Shown here in pieces: positions 60,994 to 64,000 of a DNA stretch of 64,000 nt. The stretch is taken from positions 62,001 to 126,000 of the forward strand of contig CAZSDP010000010.1 of assembly GCA_964605665.1 (NCBI GenBank). The letters are read 5' to 3'. The notes below the pieces were generated by a model. That model ran no database searches. It was given only the letters and a program-made list of their open reading frames with translations, and was not told the DNA's origin. This DNA comes from CAZSDP01 sp964605665. GTDB lineage: Bacteria > Planctomycetota > UBA8108 > UBA1146. Both the position numbers and the translations under genes were made by a program. How positions within the stretch are numbered: the stretch's first letter is position 1; each line of letters begins with the position of its first letter.

Positions 60994-61030
60994 CGACCGG
61001 ATATTCGGTCGTTGATTCGAGAGTCGAACG

Positions 61031-61750
61031 ATGACGCAAGAATTTTCTCCTCCAGACGGTGTGCTCACCGTTGTTATCCCGGTCTATAACGAAGAGGAAA
61101 CTCTCGAGGAGATCGTCTCCAGAGTCCGAGCGGTCCCATTTCAACTCGAGATTATCACCGTGGATGATGGATCCACAGATCGCAGTCGTGAAATCCTCAC
61201 CGATCTGAAAGAGCGCGAGCTTATCGACCAGGTGATTTTCCATGAGGCAAACCAGGGCAAAGGCGCTGCCCTCCAAACCGGATTTCGGGCAGCCACCGGA
61301 GACTGGGTCGTCATCCAAGATGCAGACCTCGAGTATGACCCCGCCGAATACCAAGACTTGATCGCACCAATTCTCGAAGGAAAAGCCGATGTCGTCTACG
61401 GCTCTCGGTTTGTTGGCTCGGGTCCGCACCGTGTTCTCTTTTTCTGGCACTATGTTGCCAATCGAATGCTCACATTGCTTTCGAACATGATGACCAATCT
61501 CAACCTCACCGACATGGAGACTTGTTACAAACTGTTCAAGCGTGAAGTCTTGGAGCAGATACAGCTGAAAGAGCGGCGCTTCGGCGTAGAGCCCGAGATG
61601 ACCGCGAAAATCTCGAAGATCAAAGGAATCCGCATCTACGAGGTCGGAATCAGCTACTCCGGAAGAAGCTATGAGGAGGGCAAGAAGATCACCTGGCGAG
61701 ACGGAATCCGGGCTCTGTACTGCATCGTTCGCTATAAACTCTTCAAGTAA
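61031..61750 (+). CDS. GT2 family glycosyltransferase, DPM1-like polyprenyl-phosphate sugar synthase
   Basis: 239 residues, soluble, without the two C-terminal membrane helices of many DPM relatives. GT-A motifs: VVIPVYNEEETLEEIV, the nucleotide-binding TVDDGSTDRS, NQGKGAALQTGF, and the DxD-like QDADLEYDP. The later LTDMETCYKLFKRE and GRSYEEGKKITWRDG are typical of dolichyl- or undecaprenyl-phosphate mannose/glucose synthases. It lies 37 nt after the TMTC-like gene on the same strand, so it could make the lipid-linked sugar used by that enzyme. Weak ribosome site. Confidence 0.88.
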   Translation: MTQEFSPPDGVLTVVIPVYNEEETLEEIVSRVRAVPFQLEIITVDDGSTDRSREILTDLKERELIDQVIFHEANQGKGAALQTGFRAATGDWVVIQDADLEYDPAEYQDLIAPILEGKADVVYGSRFVGSGPHRVLFFWHYVANRMLTLLSNMMTNLNLTDMETCYKLFKREVLEQIQLKERRFGVEPEMTAKISKIKGIRIYEVGISYSGRSYEEGKKITWRDGIRALYCIVRYKLFK

Positions 61751-61813
61751 TTCAAAGATCTATCGACCGGCTATTCACTTCTCATCCGGTTCCTGCCCGC
61801 AAACGAACTCCAC

Positions 61814-62425
61814 TCACTCGACTCTCAACAGTTGCACCCGTCCTGCCGTCGCATCGATAAGAGCTCTTTCAAACTGCGCAACTTTACTCTCTTTGATGCA
61901 AACAGAGATACGGGGATCCGGGTCGAAGTTTCGCTCAACCGAGAGTAAGGAAGCAGCGTGTTGCTTGAGGGCAATCTCTACCGCACCAAAGTCCTCGAAG
62001 GTGACCGAGATCAGCAATTCGACTTGATGCCATCGCACAGTAGTTGGAGCGACTGACAAAGCCTCTCTCGCGGCATCGGAATAGGCCCGAACGAGACCAC
62101 CGGTTCCCAGTTTCGTTCCTCCGAAGTAGCGGATCACCACTACCGTTGCCCCCACAACTTCGGCTCCCTGCAAGACTTTCAGGATCGGCTCTCCAGCTGT
62201 CCCCTTCGGCTCTCCATCATCATCGCAGCGATCTTCACCGATCAGCCGAGCTCCATAGCAGTGATGCGAAGCGTCGGGAAATTCAGAGCGCTCACGATTC
62301 AGAGTCGCAACGAGCTCGCTCCGATCAGCGGTCGGATGGGATCTGGCGAGAAATCGTGACCCACGAATGCGAAGCTCGATCAGCTCAGACTCCCCTAAAG
62401 TCTCGATTCGGTCAGGATCGGTCAA
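61814..62425 (-). CDS. YigZ/IMPACT-family protein
   Basis: 203 residues of the UPF0029 family, related to the eukaryotic translation regulator IMPACT. The N-terminal domain has the signature SHHCYGARLIG, CDDDGEPKGTAGEPIL and VVVIRYFGGTKLGTGGLVRA. The C-terminal ferredoxin-like domain follows (QVELLISVTFEDFGAVEIAL). The start is TTG 62425 with GGAG 5 nt upstream. The exact biochemical role in bacteria is not established. Confidence 0.88.
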   Translation of the reverse strand: MTDPDRIETLGESELIELRIRGSRFLARSHPTADRSELVATLNRERSEFPDASHHCYGARLIGEDRCDDDGEPKGTAGEPILKVLQGAEVVGATVVVIRYFGGTKLGTGGLVRAYSDAAREALSVAPTTVRWHQVELLISVTFEDFGAVEIALKQHAASLLSVERNFDPDPRISVCIKESKVAQFERALIDATAGRVQLLRVE

Positions 62426-62652
62426 AACACTCCCTTCCTCCGTCTTTTGCCACTTCGCAGCTGAAATCGCCGCTCACGAGCAGATCCTATCTCGCACCTG
62501 CCGCAGATGGGTTCAGATCCGTCACCAATTCCCAGGAGCAGGTGACCCGATTTCGAAATTCCCTTACCATCGTCTATGACAAGACATCCGTCGGTGAACG
62601 GTCAACGTTCTGGGAAGTCGGTCGGAGAGTCGAAGTCTAGAAGTCGAAAAGA

Positions 62653-63807
62653 ATGCCGGACCTAGCGGTCATCTTGCCCGAGTTCCTTCTCAATCTCGCT
62701 GCGGTTCCAGGAAGTAGCGTTACCGCGACGGGAACAGTCGCCGGGCTGATCACCTACATCTCGATCGCTCTCGGAGTCTCCTTCGTTTGCTCAGTTCTCG
62801 AAGCAGTCCTACTCTCCACCACCGCCAGCCACGTCGAATTGGAGATTTCACGAGGTAAACGGGCAGCGGAACGGATGCGGACTCTATCGGACCCCGAGCA
62901 CATCGACCGATCGATCGCAGCGATCCTGACCTTGAATACGATTGCACACACGGTCGGGGCTGCGGGAGCCGGCGCACAAGCCGCCGCCATCTTCGGTAGT
63001 GAGTGGATCGGTCTCATCGGCGCAGTCTTGACGATACTGATCTTGGTGGTTTCCGAGATCATCCCGAAGACGATCGGCGCGGTGTACTGGAAACCGCTGA
63101 TGCCGCTGACCGCGCGTTCAATTCACATACTGTCATGGACGCTCGCGCCGATCTTGGGAGCGCTGCAATTCTTGACCGACCTACTCAAGCCGAAGACGTC
63201 CGCCCCGACGGTGACTCGATCGGAGTTGGAAGTACTGGCTCGCTTGGGTCATCAGGAGGGCTCGATCGATGAACGAGAGATGCGCGTGGTGCGCAATCTT
63301 CTTCGCCTCGATCAAGTACAAGCAAAGAATATCCTAACTCCCCGCACCGTGCTCTTCACTCTTCCCGCAAATTCAACGGTCGCCGAGACTCTCGAAGGAT
63401 CCTCGCTGAACTACAGTCGCATCCCACTGATCGACAGCAACGCAGATGCGATCGAGAGTTTTGTCCTGCGGTATGACATTCTCGAGGCCGCCACGAACAA
63501 CCGCGAATCTGCACCCCTCACCGAATTCGCCCGCCCACTTCGTACTGTTCCTGCAACACTCAGTGTCGCGGGCCTCCTCGAGACTTTCGTGAGGGAACAA
63601 GAGCACATCCTACTCGTGATCGACGAGTACGGAGGGACTGCGGGAATCGTCACTCTGGAAGACGCCATCGAGTGTCTGCTCGGTGCAGAGATCACCGACG
63701 AATCAGACTTGGTCACCGACTTGCAAGAACTGGCCCGAAGACGCGCAACACGCCGGCGCCCCCCATTTCCGAAGCCAGACGCTCCGCCAGCAGCAGGCGG
63801 CGCGTAA
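62653..63807 (+). CDS. CNNM/CorC-HlyC-type membrane protein with CBS domains
   Basis: 384 residues. The N-terminal CNNM (DUF21) domain has four hydrophobic segments (LITYISIALGVSFVCSVLEA, LIGAVLTILILVVSEIIPKT) and the SExxPKT motif. A CBS pair follows (VRNLLRLDQVQAKNILTPRT, RPLRTVPATLSVAGLLETFV) and ends with the typical LLVIDEYGGTAGIVTLEDAI. The CorC_HlyC domain after the CBS pair is missing, replaced by a short Arg/Pro-rich tail. Members act in magnesium or other divalent cation efflux. No clear ribosome site before ATG 62653. Confidence 0.9.
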   Translation: MPDLAVILPEFLLNLAAVPGSSVTATGTVAGLITYISIALGVSFVCSVLEAVLLSTTASHVELEISRGKRAAERMRTLSDPEHIDRSIAAILTLNTIAHTVGAAGAGAQAAAIFGSEWIGLIGAVLTILILVVSEIIPKTIGAVYWKPLMPLTARSIHILSWTLAPILGALQFLTDLLKPKTSAPTVTRSELEVLARLGHQEGSIDEREMRVVRNLLRLDQVQAKNILTPRTVLFTLPANSTVAETLEGSSLNYSRIPLIDSNADAIESFVLRYDILEAATNNRESAPLTEFARPLRTVPATLSVAGLLETFVREQEHILLVIDEYGGTAGIVTLEDAIECLLGAEITDESDLVTDLQELARRRATRRRPPFPKPDAPPAAGGA

Positions 63808-63879
63808 CCTCAGAATTCTGCCCGCTCTTCCTCCTGGGTGAACGTGCACTCTCGCTACAGATTCCGCTACACTTCTGCC

Positions 63880-64000
63880 ATGTCTGATTCAACTGCGAAT
63901 TCCGAGCAATCCTCTGACTCTACGCACTCAACTGATGAGGTCACTGAAGTCGCCATCATCGGAGCAGGTCCGATCGGTTTGGAACTGGCCGTGGCACTGC
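63880..64000 (+). CDS. FAD/NAD(P)-binding oxidoreductase (N-terminus only)
   Basis: The first 40 codons are present: a Ser/Thr-rich leader then the dinucleotide-binding motif EVAIIGAGPIGLELAVAL. The GAGPIGLE pattern suits thioredoxin reductase-like or YpdA-type flavoproteins, but too little is visible to choose. Cut by the right edge. Confidence 0.75.
   Translation, partial: MSDSTANSEQSSDSTHSTDEVTEVAIIGAGPIGLELAVAL

Overview
The window looks like chromosomal DNA of a planctomycete-like bacterium, probably marine. This is inferred from gene content, not from a marker gene. The clues are several secreted proteins ending in a cysteine-framed dockerin-like module, very large carboxypeptidase-regulatory-domain proteins with one membrane anchor, a Ser/Thr kinase with a long extracytoplasmic part, and frequent GTG and TTG starts behind good Shine-Dalgarno sites. 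The sequence is a draft: a run of exactly 100 N lies inside a 15-bp tandem repeat (38491-38590).

Layout. 1-8.75 kb (minus strand): a flagellar block, read as fliN, a sensor kinase and sigma-54 activator pair, then flgB-flgC-fliE-fliF-fliG-fliH-fliI, with fliI cut by the window edge. A good sigma-54 promoter match precedes flgB, so the activator encoded just upstream probably drives the basal-body operon. 9-13.7 kb: hypothetical membrane or secreted proteins, a TVP38/DedA-type membrane protein, a tRNA-Ser(UGA) and a coiled-coil membrane protein with no normal start codon. 13.9-29.4 kb: housekeeping and processing enzymes: cobalamin-dependent methionine synthase, a secreted M1-M28-PDZ double peptidase, a PknB-like kinase, a MobA-like nucleotidyltransferase, a RadC-type MPN domain fused to a DinG-type helicase, and an ATP-grasp ligase paired with a zinc metallopeptidase.

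29.5-57 kb: an exoprotein-rich region. Six proteins carry the same roughly 85-residue dockerin-like module with two calcium-loop motifs and a Cys-Pro ending. Their partner domains are beta-sandwich, cohesin-like, Kazal, endonuclease I/FN3/LTD and tandem PPC-like domains. Among them lie two giant carboxypeptidase-regulatory-domain proteins, a related lipoprotein, a zinc-finger SDR oxidoreductase, a toroid-type secreted protein, a TPR/zinc protein and a tandem PilT/PilU-like ATPase pair.

57-64 kb: an APH-family kinase next to an MtfA-type peptidase, a TMTC-like membrane/TPR glycosyltransferase followed by a DPM1-like GT2 enzyme (a plausible protein O-glycosylation pair), a YigZ/IMPACT protein, a CNNM/CorC-type protein and the N-terminus of a flavoprotein. 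I see no CRISPR array, prophage, insertion sequence or rRNA. The most novel-looking material is the shared C-terminal Cys-Pro module family, the RadC-DinG fusion, and the ATP-grasp/metallopeptidase and TMTC/DPM1 pairs.
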